Shown here in pieces: positions 24,076 to 33,389 of a DNA stretch of 64,000 nucleotides. The notes under the pieces are model-generated. The model did not search any database and was not told the DNA's origin. It saw nothing but the letters and a program-made list of their open reading frames with translations. Positions within the stretch are counted from its first letter, which is position 1; every line of letters begins with the position of its first letter. This stretch comes from Pseudomonas moraviensis (GTDB taxonomy: Bacteria; Pseudomonadota; Gammaproteobacteria; Pseudomonadales; Pseudomonadaceae): positions 5,316,501-5,380,500 of the forward strand of contig NZ_LT629788.1 in assembly GCF_900105805.1 (NCBI RefSeq). Reading direction: 5' to 3'. The position numbers were made by a program, and so were the translations under genes.

Positions 24076-26523
24076 TCAGAACAGATCGATCGGCGCCTGC
24101 TCGTCCGCCGGCAGCGGGCTGCCCGGCACGGTGCCGTTGCCCAGCTCGTTCACCGACGGCGGCGTGTCTTCAGCCTTGAACAGTTCGAAGTAGGCCCCCG
24201 GCGTGCTCGGCGTCGCGGCGCGGCCACTGACCGGATCCACCCGCAGGCTGAGCAGGCCTTCCGGCTCAGGCTGGACATGCGGCGGCTTGTCTTTCAGCGC
24301 GGCGGACATGTAATTCATCCAGATCGGCAGCGCCACAGTACCGCCAAACTCGCGGCGGCCGAGGCTTTCCGGCTGGTCGAAGCCAGTCCACACCGTGGTC
24401 ACGTAATCGGCGTTGTAGCCGGAGAACCAGGCATCTTTCGATTCGTTGGTGGTGCCGGTCTTGCCGGCGATGTCGCTGCGGCCCATGGCCAGTGCGCGAC
24501 GGCCGGTACCGAGTTTGATCACATCCTGAAGCATGCTGTTGAGGATGTAAGTGGTACGCCCATCGACAATCCGCTCGGCCACGGCTGGCGCTTGCGGCAC
24601 CGCCGGGTTGCCCGGGGCTTCACCGGCAACCGGTGCGGCATTGACCGTGAACGATTCGGTGGCTGGCGCGGCGATGCCATCGGTCGCCGAACCGCCCTGT
24701 GGCACGGTCGGCGGGTTGGCGACGAACAACGTGTCACCGTTACGGCTTTCGATCTTGTCGATGATGTACGGGGTGATCTTGTAGCCGCCGTTGGCAAAGG
24801 TGCTCCAGCCAGTGGCGATTTCCATCGGCGTCAGCGTCGCGGTGCCGAGTGCCAGCGACAGGTTCGGCGGCAGGTCCTGCTTGTTGAAGCCGAAGCGGGT
24901 GATGTAGTCGATGGTCTTGCCCACGCCCATGGCCTGCAGCAAGCGGATCGACACCAGGTTGCGCGACTTGTACAGCGCTTCACGCAGGCGGATCGGGCCG
25001 AGGAAGGTGTTGGTATCGTTCTTCGGGCGCCAGACCTTGTCCAGGTATTCGTCGACGAACACGATCGGCGCATCGTTGACCAGGCTCGCTGCGGTGTAGC
25101 CGTTATCCAGCGCGGCGCTGTAAACGAACGGCTTGAAGCTCGAACCCGGCTGACGCTTGGCCTGCAGGGCACGGTTGTAGTTGCTCTGCTCGAAGGCAAA
25201 TCCGCCCACCAGCGAACGGATCGCACCGTTCTGCGGATCCAGCGACACCAACGCGCCCTGGGCCTGCGGTATCTGACTGAATTTCAGCGAGTTGTCTGTC
25301 TGCCGCTGCACGCGGATCAGATCACCGACCTGGGCGACATCCGCCGGCTGACGCGGGTTGGCACCCATGCTATTGGTATTGAGGAACGGCCGCGCCCATT
25401 TCATCGTGTCCCAGGCAACGTGCTCTTCACCGGTGCGGGTCAGGACCTGCAGGCCGTTCTTGTCGACCTGAGTGACGATGGCCGGTTCGAGGCTGCTGAT
25501 GGTGCGCTGTTTGGTCAGTTCGCTGGCCCAGGCTTCGCGGGTCTTGCCCGGCAAGCGCGACTCGGGGCCACGGTAGCCGTGGCGCTGGTCGTAGGTCATC
25601 AGGCCTTCGTGCAGCGCAGTATTAGCCATTTCCTGCAGGTTGCTCGGCACCGTGGTGGTGACGCGGAAACCTTCGGTGTAAGCGTCGCTGCCATAACGGC
25701 CGACCATTTCGGCACGGGCCATTTCAGCAATGTACGGTGCGTTCACTTCCGGGGTCGGAACGTGGTAGCTGGCGTTCAGCGGCTCGTTGATCGCCGCGGT
25801 GTAGTCGGCCTCGCTGATCTTGCCCAGCTTGTACATGCGCCCGAGGATCCAGTCGCGGCGTTCTTTACTGCGCGCCGGGTTGGCGAGCGGGTTGAAGCGC
25901 GACGGTGCCTTCGGCAGGCCGGCGATCATCGCCATCTGCGCCAGGCTGACGTCACGGATCGATTTGCCGTAATAGACCTGCGCCGCGGCTTCGATGCCGT
26001 AGGCGCGGTTGCCCAGGTAGATCTTGTTGACGTACAGCTCAAGGATCTCGTCCTTGGTCAACTGCCGCTCGATCTGCAGCGCCAGGAGAATTTCTGTGGT
26101 TTTACGCGAGAAGCTGCGTTCGCTGGTGAGGAAGAAGTTCTTCGCCACCTGCATGGTGATGGTGCTGCCGCCGGACTGAATGTGTCCGCTTTTGACCAAT
26201 TGGGTCGCCGCGCGCATCAGGCTGCTCGGGTCGACACCGTAGTGGTTGGCAAAATTATCGTCTTCAGCACTTAGTAACGCATTAATGAAATTGGGCGGAA
26301 TGTCGGCGAAACGGATCGGTGTGCGGCGCATTTCGCCAAATTCTGCGATCAACTTGTTGTCGCTGCTGTAGACCCGCAGAGGAATCTGCAACTGAATGCT
26401 TCTCAGCGCCTCCACAGACGGCAAACCCGGACTAAGGTAAAGAAAGGCGCCGCTGAGACCTAAGAGCAGTCCGCAGAAAACGGCGACGATGGACCAACCG
26501 AAAAATTTCAGCAGACGAATCAA
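24076..26523 (-). CDS. ponA: Penicillin-binding protein 1A
   Basis: A class A bifunctional peptidoglycan synthase of 815 residues, inner-membrane anchored (IVAVFCGLLLGLSGAFLYL). The glycosyltransferase domain has catalytic Glu in SAEDDNFANHYG and GGSTITMQVAKN. The transpeptidase domain has the serine motif SSFKP near residue 461, KSRNL (SxN) and KTGTT near residue 688. A long insertion typical of PBP1a separates the domains. It is divergent from pilM, the conserved arrangement. Confidence 0.96.
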   Translation of the reverse strand: MIRLLKFFGWSIVAVFCGLLLGLSGAFLYLSPGLPSVEALRSIQLQIPLRVYSSDNKLIAEFGEMRRTPIRFADIPPNFINALLSAEDDNFANHYGVDPSSLMRAATQLVKSGHIQSGGSTITMQVAKNFFLTSERSFSRKTTEILLALQIERQLTKDEILELYVNKIYLGNRAYGIEAAAQVYYGKSIRDVSLAQMAMIAGLPKAPSRFNPLANPARSKERRDWILGRMYKLGKISEADYTAAINEPLNASYHVPTPEVNAPYIAEMARAEMVGRYGSDAYTEGFRVTTTVPSNLQEMANTALHEGLMTYDQRHGYRGPESRLPGKTREAWASELTKQRTISSLEPAIVTQVDKNGLQVLTRTGEEHVAWDTMKWARPFLNTNSMGANPRQPADVAQVGDLIRVQRQTDNSLKFSQIPQAQGALVSLDPQNGAIRSLVGGFAFEQSNYNRALQAKRQPGSSFKPFVYSAALDNGYTAASLVNDAPIVFVDEYLDKVWRPKNDTNTFLGPIRLREALYKSRNLVSIRLLQAMGVGKTIDYITRFGFNKQDLPPNLSLALGTATLTPMEIATGWSTFANGGYKITPYIIDKIESRNGDTLFVANPPTVPQGGSATDGIAAPATESFTVNAAPVAGEAPGNPAVPQAPAVAERIVDGRTTYILNSMLQDVIKLGTGRRALAMGRSDIAGKTGTTNESKDAWFSGYNADYVTTVWTGFDQPESLGRREFGGTVALPIWMNYMSAALKDKPPHVQPEPEGLLSLRVDPVSGRAATPSTPGAYFELFKAEDTPPSVNELGNGTVPGSPLPADEQAPIDLF

Positions 26524-26739
26524 GGCTTTTGGACATCCAGGGCAAAGAATGAATTTGGCACGGGGCTGCGGTTACACACAAAGCCATCCGCGCGGGCAGT
26601 AAAAAGCGGAAAAAATCGCTGGGCATTATAAGCACTTTTCCGTCGGGGGCGTCATTGGCGCTTCTGTCAAGACGGGGGTGAAGGAACGCAATGCGTATTA
26701 CAGAGTCCGTAACTCACGGAAAGTCATAGGGAATTGGTA
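26524..26739. promoter_or_regulatory. Divergent ponA-pilM intergenic region
   Basis: These 216 bases separate ponA and pilM and must hold both promoters. A good -10 for ponA (TATAAT, minus strand, 26630-26625) is visible, with only a weak -35. No clear pilM promoter was identified. Confidence 0.45.
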
Positions 26740-27804
26740 GTGCTGGGACTCTTCAATAAAAAGACCAATGCGTTACTGGGGATCGACATCAGCTCCACGT
26801 CGGTGAAGCTGCTGGAACTGAGTCGTCAGGGCGAGCGCTACCGGGTCGAGGCCTACGCGGTAGAGCCGTTGCCGGCCAACGCCGTGGTCGAAAAGAACAT
26901 CGCCGAACTGGAGGGTGTCGGCCAGGCGCTCAGCCGGTTGCTGGTCAAGGCACGCACCGGGTGCAAGAGCGTGGCGGTGGCGGTGGCCGGTTCGGCGGTG
27001 ATCACCAAGGTCATCGAAATGGACGCCGGGCTCTCCGACGATGAACTGGAAAACCAGCTCAAGATCGAGGCCGATCAATACATTCCCTATCCGCTGGACG
27101 AGGTCGCCATCGACTTCGAAGTCCAGGGCGTCTCGCCGCGCAACCCGGAACGGGTCAACGTGCTGCTCGCCGCCTGTCGCAAGGAAAACGTCGAGGTGCG
27201 CGAGGCGGCGCTGGCGCTCGCCGGCCTGACTGCACGGGTGGTGGATGTCGAGGCCTACGCGCTGGAGCGCTCGTTCGGGCTGCTGGCGACGCATCTGGCT
27301 GCTTCCCAGGAGCGCCTGACCGTGGCGGTGGTCGACATCGGCGCGACGATGACCACCCTCAGCGTCCTGCATAACGGCAAGATCATCTATACCCGCGAGC
27401 AACTCTTTGGCGGGCGCCAGCTCACCGAAGAGATCCAGCGCCGCTATGGCCTCACTGTCGAGCAGGCGGGCCTGGCGAAAAAGCAGGGCGGCCTGCCTGA
27501 CGATTACGTGACCGAAGTCCTGCAGCCATTTCGCGAGGCACTGGTGCAGCAGGTTTCGCGTTCGCTGCAGTTCTTCTTCGCCTCTGGCCAGTACAACGCC
27601 GTCGACCATATCCTGCTGGCCGGCGGCACGGCCTCTGTGCCCGGGCTGGATCGCCTGATCGAACAGCGCTTGAACACGCCGACCCAGGTTGCCAACCCGT
27701 TTGCCGACATGGCCCTGGGCAGCAAGGTCAACGCCGGTGCGCTGGCCAGTGATGCGCCCGCATTGATGATCGCCTGCGGGCTCGCGCTCAGGAGTTTCGA
27801 CTGA
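26740..27804 (+). CDS. pilM: Type IV pilus assembly protein PilM (actin-like ATPase)
   Basis: A 354-residue cytoplasmic FtsA/actin-like protein that binds the N-terminus of PilN and connects the alignment complex to the motor. Nucleotide-binding signatures are LLGIDISSTSVKLLEL, VVDIGATMTTLSVLHNG and LLAGGTASVPGLD. The start is a GTG (MLGLFNKK) preceded by AGGGA; a TTG two codons earlier would sit too close to that site. It is the first gene of pilMNOPQ and overlaps pilN by one base. Confidence 0.96.
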   Translation: MLGLFNKKTNALLGIDISSTSVKLLELSRQGERYRVEAYAVEPLPANAVVEKNIAELEGVGQALSRLLVKARTGCKSVAVAVAGSAVITKVIEMDAGLSDDELENQLKIEADQYIPYPLDEVAIDFEVQGVSPRNPERVNVLLAACRKENVEVREAALALAGLTARVVDVEAYALERSFGLLATHLAASQERLTVAVVDIGATMTTLSVLHNGKIIYTREQLFGGRQLTEEIQRRYGLTVEQAGLAKKQGGLPDDYVTEVLQPFREALVQQVSRSLQFFFASGQYNAVDHILLAGGTASVPGLDRLIEQRLNTPTQVANPFADMALGSKVNAGALASDAPALMIACGLALRSFD

Positions 27805-28370
27805 TGGCGCGGATCAATCTTCTCCCCTGGCGCGAGGAGCGTCGCGAAGAACGGCGCAAACGCTTCCTGCTGGTGTTGATCGGCGTGCTGGCCGGCTCGA
27901 TCGGTGCGGTGCTGATTGCCGATCAGATCATCAGCGCGGCCATCGAGCGGCAGATGGCGCGCAACGATTACATCGGCAAACAGATTGCCGTGGTCGACGA
28001 ACGCATCAAGCAGATCAGCGAACTCAAGGCGCGCCGCCAGCAACTGGTCGAGCGCATGCGCATCATCCAGGACCTGCAGGGCAACCGGCAGATCAGTGGG
28101 CGGGTATTCGATCAACTGGCGCGTACGTTGCCGGACGGTGTGTATTTCACCGATGTGAAAATGGCCGGCAAGACCCTGTCCATCAGTGGCGCGGCGGAGT
28201 CGAACAACCGGGTTTCCGAGCTCATGCGCAATCTCGACGCGTCCGACTGGTTCGACGCGCCGAGCCTGAATGAGGTCAAGGCGACCAGTGCCGATCAGGT
28301 CGAGCAGGCCAACGTCTTCCAGCTGACCGTTCGACAGACCCAGCCCAAGGTTCTGGAGGACGAGCAATGA
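27804..28370 (+). CDS. pilN: Type IV pilus assembly protein PilN
   Basis: A 188-residue bitopic inner-membrane protein. The N-terminal cytoplasmic ARINLLPWREERREERRKRF contains the INLLP motif that docks into PilM. One membrane helix (FLLVLIGVLAGSIGAVLI) is followed by a coiled coil and a ferredoxin-like periplasmic domain that pairs with PilO. Its ATG overlaps the pilM stop (TGATG). Confidence 0.96.
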   Translation: MARINLLPWREERREERRKRFLLVLIGVLAGSIGAVLIADQIISAAIERQMARNDYIGKQIAVVDERIKQISELKARRQQLVERMRIIQDLQGNRQISGRVFDQLARTLPDGVYFTDVKMAGKTLSISGAAESNNRVSELMRNLDASDWFDAPSLNEVKATSADQVEQANVFQLTVRQTQPKVLEDEQ

Positions 28371-28990
28371 AAGCCTCCGAATGGCTGGAAAGCCTGCGCA
28401 ACATCGATTTCAACGACCTCGACACCAGCAACATGGGTTCCTGGCCGCCGGCGGTGAAAACCTTGTGCGGTGCGTTGGTGATGGCGTTGATCCTCGCGCT
28501 CGGCTATTACTTTTTCATCAGCGATATGGAAAATCAGCTCGACCTCAAGCGCGAGGAGGAAGTCACGCTCAAGGAGCAATTCGCCAGCAAGGCGCGGCTA
28601 TCGGCAAATCTTGAGCTGTACACCCAGCAGATGAAGGAAATGGAAAACACCTTCGGCGTGCTGCTGCGGCAACTGCCCAGCGACACCGAAGTGCCGGGCT
28701 TGCTTGAAGACATCACTCGCACCGGTCTGAGCAGCGGTCTGGAATTCGAAGAGATCAAACTGCTGCCGGAAGTGACCCAGCCGTTCTATATCGAGCTGCC
28801 GATCCAGATCACCGTGACCGGCGCCTATCACGACCTGGCAACGTTCGTCAGCGGCGTCGCCGGACTGCCACGCATCGTTACCCTGCACGATTTTGAACTG
28901 GCGCCGGCCAACCCCGAAGGCGGGCCGAAGCTGCGCATGAGCATCCTCGCCAAGACGTATCGCTACAACGACAAGGGGCTGGAAAAATGA
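28367..28990 (+). CDS. pilO: Type IV pilus assembly protein PilO
   Basis: A 207-residue bitopic protein that heterodimerises with PilN in the alignment subcomplex. It has a short cytoplasmic N-terminus, a membrane helix (LCGALVMALILALGYYFFI), a coiled coil and a periplasmic ferredoxin-like domain (PFYIELPIQITVTGAYHDL). It overlaps pilN and pilP by four bases each. Confidence 0.96.
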   Translation: MKASEWLESLRNIDFNDLDTSNMGSWPPAVKTLCGALVMALILALGYYFFISDMENQLDLKREEEVTLKEQFASKARLSANLELYTQQMKEMENTFGVLLRQLPSDTEVPGLLEDITRTGLSSGLEFEEIKLLPEVTQPFYIELPIQITVTGAYHDLATFVSGVAGLPRIVTLHDFELAPANPEGGPKLRMSILAKTYRYNDKGLEK

Positions 28991-29511
28991 CCCCGATTCG
29001 TTATCTCGTTCTGCTCATGGCGCTGGCGTTGGGCGGCTGCGGTGGCGGCGATGACTTCAGCGACCTCGACGCTTACCTCAACGAAGTCCGCCTGCGCCCG
29101 GCGGGCAAGATTGAACCAACGCCGACATTCCGGTCTTACCCCACATTCACTTACAGCGCCGCCAATCTGCGCAGCCCGTTTTCGCGGCAGGCACGGGTTG
29201 ATCTGGCGGGGCAGAAGCACGGCTCGCGCAACGTCAAACCCGACCCCAACCGGGTCAAGCAATACCTTGAAGGGTTCAATATCGAGCAGTTCGAAATGGT
29301 CGGCACGATCGCCAACGCCTCCGGATCGTTTGCGCTGCTGCGCGGCGCGGGCGGGGTGCATCGCCTGAAGGTCGGCGACTATCTGGGCCGCAACGATGGC
29401 CGCATCGTCGCCATCAGCGCCACTCAGGTCGATGTCGTCGAGATCGTGCCCGACGGCGCCGGCGCCTGGCTGGAGCGGCCGCGCACCATTCCTTTGAAAG
29501 AGCACTCATAG
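28987..29511 (+). CDS. pilP: Type IV pilus lipoprotein PilP
   Basis: A 174-residue inner-membrane lipoprotein with the lipobox LALGGC (MTPIRYLVLLMALALGGC). The flexible N-terminal part binds PilNO, and the C-terminal beta domain (GSFALLRGAGGVHRLKVGDY) contacts the secretin PilQ, so it bridges inner and outer membranes. It overlaps pilO by four bases; pilQ begins 13 bases later. Confidence 0.96.
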   Translation: MTPIRYLVLLMALALGGCGGGDDFSDLDAYLNEVRLRPAGKIEPTPTFRSYPTFTYSAANLRSPFSRQARVDLAGQKHGSRNVKPDPNRVKQYLEGFNIEQFEMVGTIANASGSFALLRGAGGVHRLKVGDYLGRNDGRIVAISATQVDVVEIVPDGAGAWLERPRTIPLKEHS

Positions 29512-29524
29512 TGGAAGTCGAACA

Positions 29525-31603
29525 ATGAACAGGATTTTCTCCACCCTCGGTTTTTCGCTATGGATAGCGCTGGTGTCACCGATGGTAATGGCGGCCAACC
29601 TGAAAGCGCTGGATGTTGCCGCGCTGCCGGGTGACCGCGTCGAACTGAAGCTGTCGTTCGACGGCCCGCCACCCCAGCCCAAGGGCTACACGACCGAGTC
29701 GCCCGCGCGTATTGCACTGGATCTGCCGGGGGTGGCCAGCCAGTTGGCCAACAGAAATCTTGATCTGGGCAGCGGCAATGCGCGCACGGCCACGGTGGCC
29801 GAAGCCAAGGATCGCACGCGGCTGATTGTCAGCCTGACGCAATTGGCGCCATACAGCACGCGGGTCGAAGGCAATAATCTGTTCGTGGTGGTTGGTCAGG
29901 GCGCCTCCGCGACCGCGCCGCGCCCGGCCGCCGTTGCACCACGTGCCGCGACGGCGACTTCGGCGCCCGCCAGATCCGCGGCGCCGCGCAGCCGGTCGAT
30001 TCGCGGCGTTGATTTCCAGCGCGGCACCGAAGGCGAGGGCAACGTGGTCATCGACCTCTCTGACCCGACCATCGCCCCGGATATCCAGGAGCACGACGGC
30101 AAGATCATCCTCAGCTTCGCTCGCACGCAATTGCCGGAAAAACTGCGCGTGCGCCTCGACGTCAAAGACTTCGCCACACCGGTGCAGTTCGTCAACGCAG
30201 CGCTCACCGGCGATCGCACCGTGATCAGTGTCGAGCCCAGCGGCACCTTCGACTATTCGACCTTCCAGACTGATAACAAGCTCACGGTGAGCGTTCGCCC
30301 GATGAGTGTCGACGATCTGCAAAAGCGCAACGCCGACCGTCAGGCCTATGTCGGCGACAAGCTGTCGCTGAATTTTCAGGACATCGACGTACGCTCGGTG
30401 CTGCAACTGATCGCGGACTTCACCAACCTCAACCTCGTGGCAAGCGACACGGTGCAGGGCGGCATCACGTTGCGCCTGCAGAACGTGCCGTGGGATCAGG
30501 CACTGGATCTGGTGTTGAAAACCAAAGGTCTGGATAAACGCAAGATCGGCAACGTGCTACTGGTGGCGCCGGCCGATGAAATTGCCGCCCGCGAGCGCCA
30601 GGAACTGGAGTCGCAGAAGCAGATCGCCGAGCTGGCGCCATTGCGTCGCGAGCTGCTGCAAGTCAATTACGCCAAGGCTGCGGACATTGCCAAACTGTTC
30701 CAGTCGGTGACCAGTGCCGAGGCCAAGGTCGACGAGCGCGGTTCGATCACTGTCGATGAGCGGACCAACAACATCATTGCCTACCAGACCCAGGATCGCC
30801 TCGACGAATTACGGCGGATCGTCGCGCAGCTGGATATTCCGGTACGTCAGGTGATGATCGAGGCGCGCATCGTCGAGGCCAACGTCGATTACGACAAGAG
30901 CCTCGGCGTACGCTGGGGCGGCTCGGTGCAGAACAAGGGCAACTGGAACGCCTCCGGGGTCAACGGCTCATCGAGCACCATCGGTACGCCGGGCAGCACC
31001 AGCACCAACTCGCCCTTCGTCGACATGGGCACGGTCAACAATACCTCCGGGATCGGTATCGCGTTCATCACCGACAACGTGTTGCTGGACCTGGAACTAA
31101 CGGCGATGGAAAAGACCGGCAACGGCGAGATCGTCTCGCAGCCGAAGGTGGTCACCTCGGACAAGGAAACCGCGAAGATCCTCAAAGGCACCGAGATACC
31201 GTATCAGGAGGCCAGCTCCAGTGGCGCGACCTCGGTGTCGTTCAAGGAGGCTTCGCTGTCGCTGGAAGTCACTCCGCAGATCACGCCTGACAACCGCATC
31301 ATCATGGAGGTCAAGGTCACCAAGGATGAGCCCGACTACCTGAACAAAGTGCAGGATGTACCGCCGATCAAGAAAAACGAGGTCAACGCCAAAGTGCTGG
31401 TGAATGACGGCGAGACCATCGTAATCGGCGGTGTTTTTTCAAATACTCAGAGCAAGGTTGTAGATAAGGTGCCATTTCTTGGCGATGTGCCGTATCTTGG
31501 CCGCCTTTTCCGGCGTGATGTGGTTTCGGAGAAAAAATCCGAGCTGCTGGTATTTCTCACTCCGCGTATCATGAATAACCAGGCGATTGCTGTGAGTCGT
31601 TGA
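29525..31603 (+). CDS. pilQ: Type IV pilus secretin PilQ
   Basis: A 692-residue outer-membrane secretin through which pili are extruded. It has a signal peptide (residues 1-25), two AMIN peptidoglycan-binding domains, an STN/N0 domain (LSLNFQDIDVRSVLQLIADF), an N1 domain and the C-terminal secretin pore (QVMIEARIVEANVDYDKSLG, VPFLGDVPYLGRLFR). The linker between the AMIN domains is Ala/Pro rich. It is the last pil gene, four bases before aroK. Confidence 0.97.
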   Translation: MNRIFSTLGFSLWIALVSPMVMAANLKALDVAALPGDRVELKLSFDGPPPQPKGYTTESPARIALDLPGVASQLANRNLDLGSGNARTATVAEAKDRTRLIVSLTQLAPYSTRVEGNNLFVVVGQGASATAPRPAAVAPRAATATSAPARSAAPRSRSIRGVDFQRGTEGEGNVVIDLSDPTIAPDIQEHDGKIILSFARTQLPEKLRVRLDVKDFATPVQFVNAALTGDRTVISVEPSGTFDYSTFQTDNKLTVSVRPMSVDDLQKRNADRQAYVGDKLSLNFQDIDVRSVLQLIADFTNLNLVASDTVQGGITLRLQNVPWDQALDLVLKTKGLDKRKIGNVLLVAPADEIAARERQELESQKQIAELAPLRRELLQVNYAKAADIAKLFQSVTSAEAKVDERGSITVDERTNNIIAYQTQDRLDELRRIVAQLDIPVRQVMIEARIVEANVDYDKSLGVRWGGSVQNKGNWNASGVNGSSSTIGTPGSTSTNSPFVDMGTVNNTSGIGIAFITDNVLLDLELTAMEKTGNGEIVSQPKVVTSDKETAKILKGTEIPYQEASSSGATSVSFKEASLSLEVTPQITPDNRIIMEVKVTKDEPDYLNKVQDVPPIKKNEVNAKVLVNDGETIVIGGVFSNTQSKVVDKVPFLGDVPYLGRLFRRDVVSEKKSELLVFLTPRIMNNQAIAVSR

Positions 31604-31607
31604 TTCT

Positions 31608-32126
31608 GTGCGAAATTTGATACTTGTAGGACCGATGGGTGCTGGCAAAAGCACCATCGGCCGATTACTGGCCAAAGAGCTGCGCCTGCCGTTCAAGGAT
31701 TCCGACAAGGAAATTGAGCTGCGCACGGGTGCCAATATCCCATGGATCTTCGACAAGGAAGGCGAGCCTGGCTTTCGTGACCGCGAGCAGGCGATGATCG
31801 CCGAGCTCTGCGCGTTCGATGGCGTGGTGCTGGCGACCGGCGGCGGCGCGGTGATGCGTGATGCCAATCGCAAGGCCCTGCATGAAGGCGGGCGCGTGGT
31901 GTATCTGCACGCCTCCGTCGAGCAGCAGGTCGGCCGCACCTCCCGCGATCGCAATCGGCCGCTGCTGCGCACCGCTGATCCGGCGAAAACCCTGCGTGAC
32001 CTGCTCGAGATCCGTGACCCGCTTTATCGGGAAATCGCCGATCTGGTGGTGGAAACCGACGAGCGGCCACCGCGCATGGTGGTGCTCGACATTCTTGACC
32101 GCCTCGCGCAGCTGCCACCCCGTTAA
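31608..32126 (+). CDS. aroK: Shikimate kinase AroK (GTG start)
   Basis: Phosphorylates shikimate in the aromatic amino-acid pathway. The 172 residues contain the P-loop GPMGAGKSTIGR, the shikimate-binding DSD (FKDSDKEIE), GGGAV and the lid RDRNRPLL. The start is GTG, four bases after pilQ (MRNLILVGPMGAG). Coupling of pil and aro genes is conserved in Pseudomonas. Confidence 0.96.
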   Translation: MRNLILVGPMGAGKSTIGRLLAKELRLPFKDSDKEIELRTGANIPWIFDKEGEPGFRDREQAMIAELCAFDGVVLATGGGAVMRDANRKALHEGGRVVYLHASVEQQVGRTSRDRNRPLLRTADPAKTLRDLLEIRDPLYREIADLVVETDERPPRMVVLDILDRLAQLPPR

Positions 32127-32278
32127 AGCGTTGCCCGAAATGCGCTATCCTCGGCGTCCTGTCAGCGCCCGCCGAGGGTGTGGCGGATGCCGGGCGAGCG
32201 GCGTCATATCGCTACAGGCCGCAGAACACCAATAATTTCAGGGCAGGATGCCTGCTTCCATCTTCACTGTGGGGACAC

Positions 32279-33379
32279 ATGCAGACACTCAAGGTCGATC
32301 TAGGCGAGCGCAGCTACCCGATTCATATTGGCGAAGGTCTGTTGGATCAGCCGGAACTGCTGGCGCCGCATATTCACGGGCGGCAGGTGGCAATCATCTC
32401 CAACGAAACCGTCGCGCCGCTCTATCTCGAACGTCTGAGCCGCAGCCTGTCGCAGTTCTCGGTAATCTCGGTGGTGTTGCCCGACGGCGAAGCCTTCAAG
32501 AACTGGGAAACCCTGCAACTGATTTTCGATGGCCTGCTGAGCGCCCGTCATGATCGCCGCACCACCGTGATCGCCTTGGGCGGCGGGGTGATCGGCGACA
32601 TGGCCGGTTTCGCTGCCGCCTGTTATCAGCGCGGTGTCGATTTCATCCAGATTCCTACCACACTGTTGTCGCAGGTCGATTCGTCGGTTGGCGGCAAGAC
32701 CGGCATCAACCATCCGCTGGGCAAGAACATGGTCGGCGCGTTCTACCAGCCGAACGTGGTGCTGATCGATACCGCATCGCTGAAAACCCTGCCGCAGCGC
32801 GAGCTGTCGGCGGGGCTGGCGGAAGTCATCAAGTACGGCCTGATCTGCGACGAACCATTCCTGACTTGGCTGGAAGACAACGTCGACGCCCTGCGCGCGC
32901 TCGATCAGACCGCGCTGACCTATGCGATCGAGCGCTCCTGCGCGGCCAAGGCTGCGGTGGTCGGCGCCGATGAAAAGGAAACCGGCGTACGCGCCACCCT
33001 CAATCTCGGCCACACCTTCGGCCACGCCATCGAAACCCACATGGGCTATGGTGTCTGGCTGCATGGCGAGGCGGTGGCGGCAGGTACCGTGATGGCGCTG
33101 GAAATGTCCGCGCGCCTGGGCTGGATCAGCGAGCAGGAGCGTGACCGCGGCATTCGTCTGTTCCAGCGCGCAGGTCTGCCGGTCATTCCACCGACAGAAA
33201 TGACCGAAGCCGATTTTCTCCAACACATGGCAATTGATAAAAAAGTGATCGACGGTCGTCTGCGCCTGGTGCTGCTGCGCCGGATGGGCGAAGCGGTAGT
33301 GACCGACGATTATCCGAAAGAGGTTCTACAGGCCACGCTGGGAGCGGATTACCGCGCCCTGGCTCAGCTTAAAGGTTAA
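32279..33379 (+). CDS. aroB: 3-dehydroquinate synthase AroB
   Basis: Converts DAHP to 3-dehydroquinate; NAD- and zinc-dependent. The 366 residues contain GGGVIGDMAGF, QVDSSVGGKTGINH and the metal-site histidines in LGHTFGHAIE and LHGEAVA. The ATG at 32279 (MQTLKVDLGERSYPI) is chosen; the frame is open 33 codons earlier without similarity. The aroK-aroB gap of 152 bases shows no obvious terminator. Confidence 0.97.
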   Translation: MQTLKVDLGERSYPIHIGEGLLDQPELLAPHIHGRQVAIISNETVAPLYLERLSRSLSQFSVISVVLPDGEAFKNWETLQLIFDGLLSARHDRRTTVIALGGGVIGDMAGFAAACYQRGVDFIQIPTTLLSQVDSSVGGKTGINHPLGKNMVGAFYQPNVVLIDTASLKTLPQRELSAGLAEVIKYGLICDEPFLTWLEDNVDALRALDQTALTYAIERSCAAKAAVVGADEKETGVRATLNLGHTFGHAIETHMGYGVWLHGEAVAAGTVMALEMSARLGWISEQERDRGIRLFQRAGLPVIPPTEMTEADFLQHMAIDKKVIDGRLRLVLLRRMGEAVVTDDYPKEVLQATLGADYRALAQLKG

Positions 33380-33389
33380 AACGATTCCG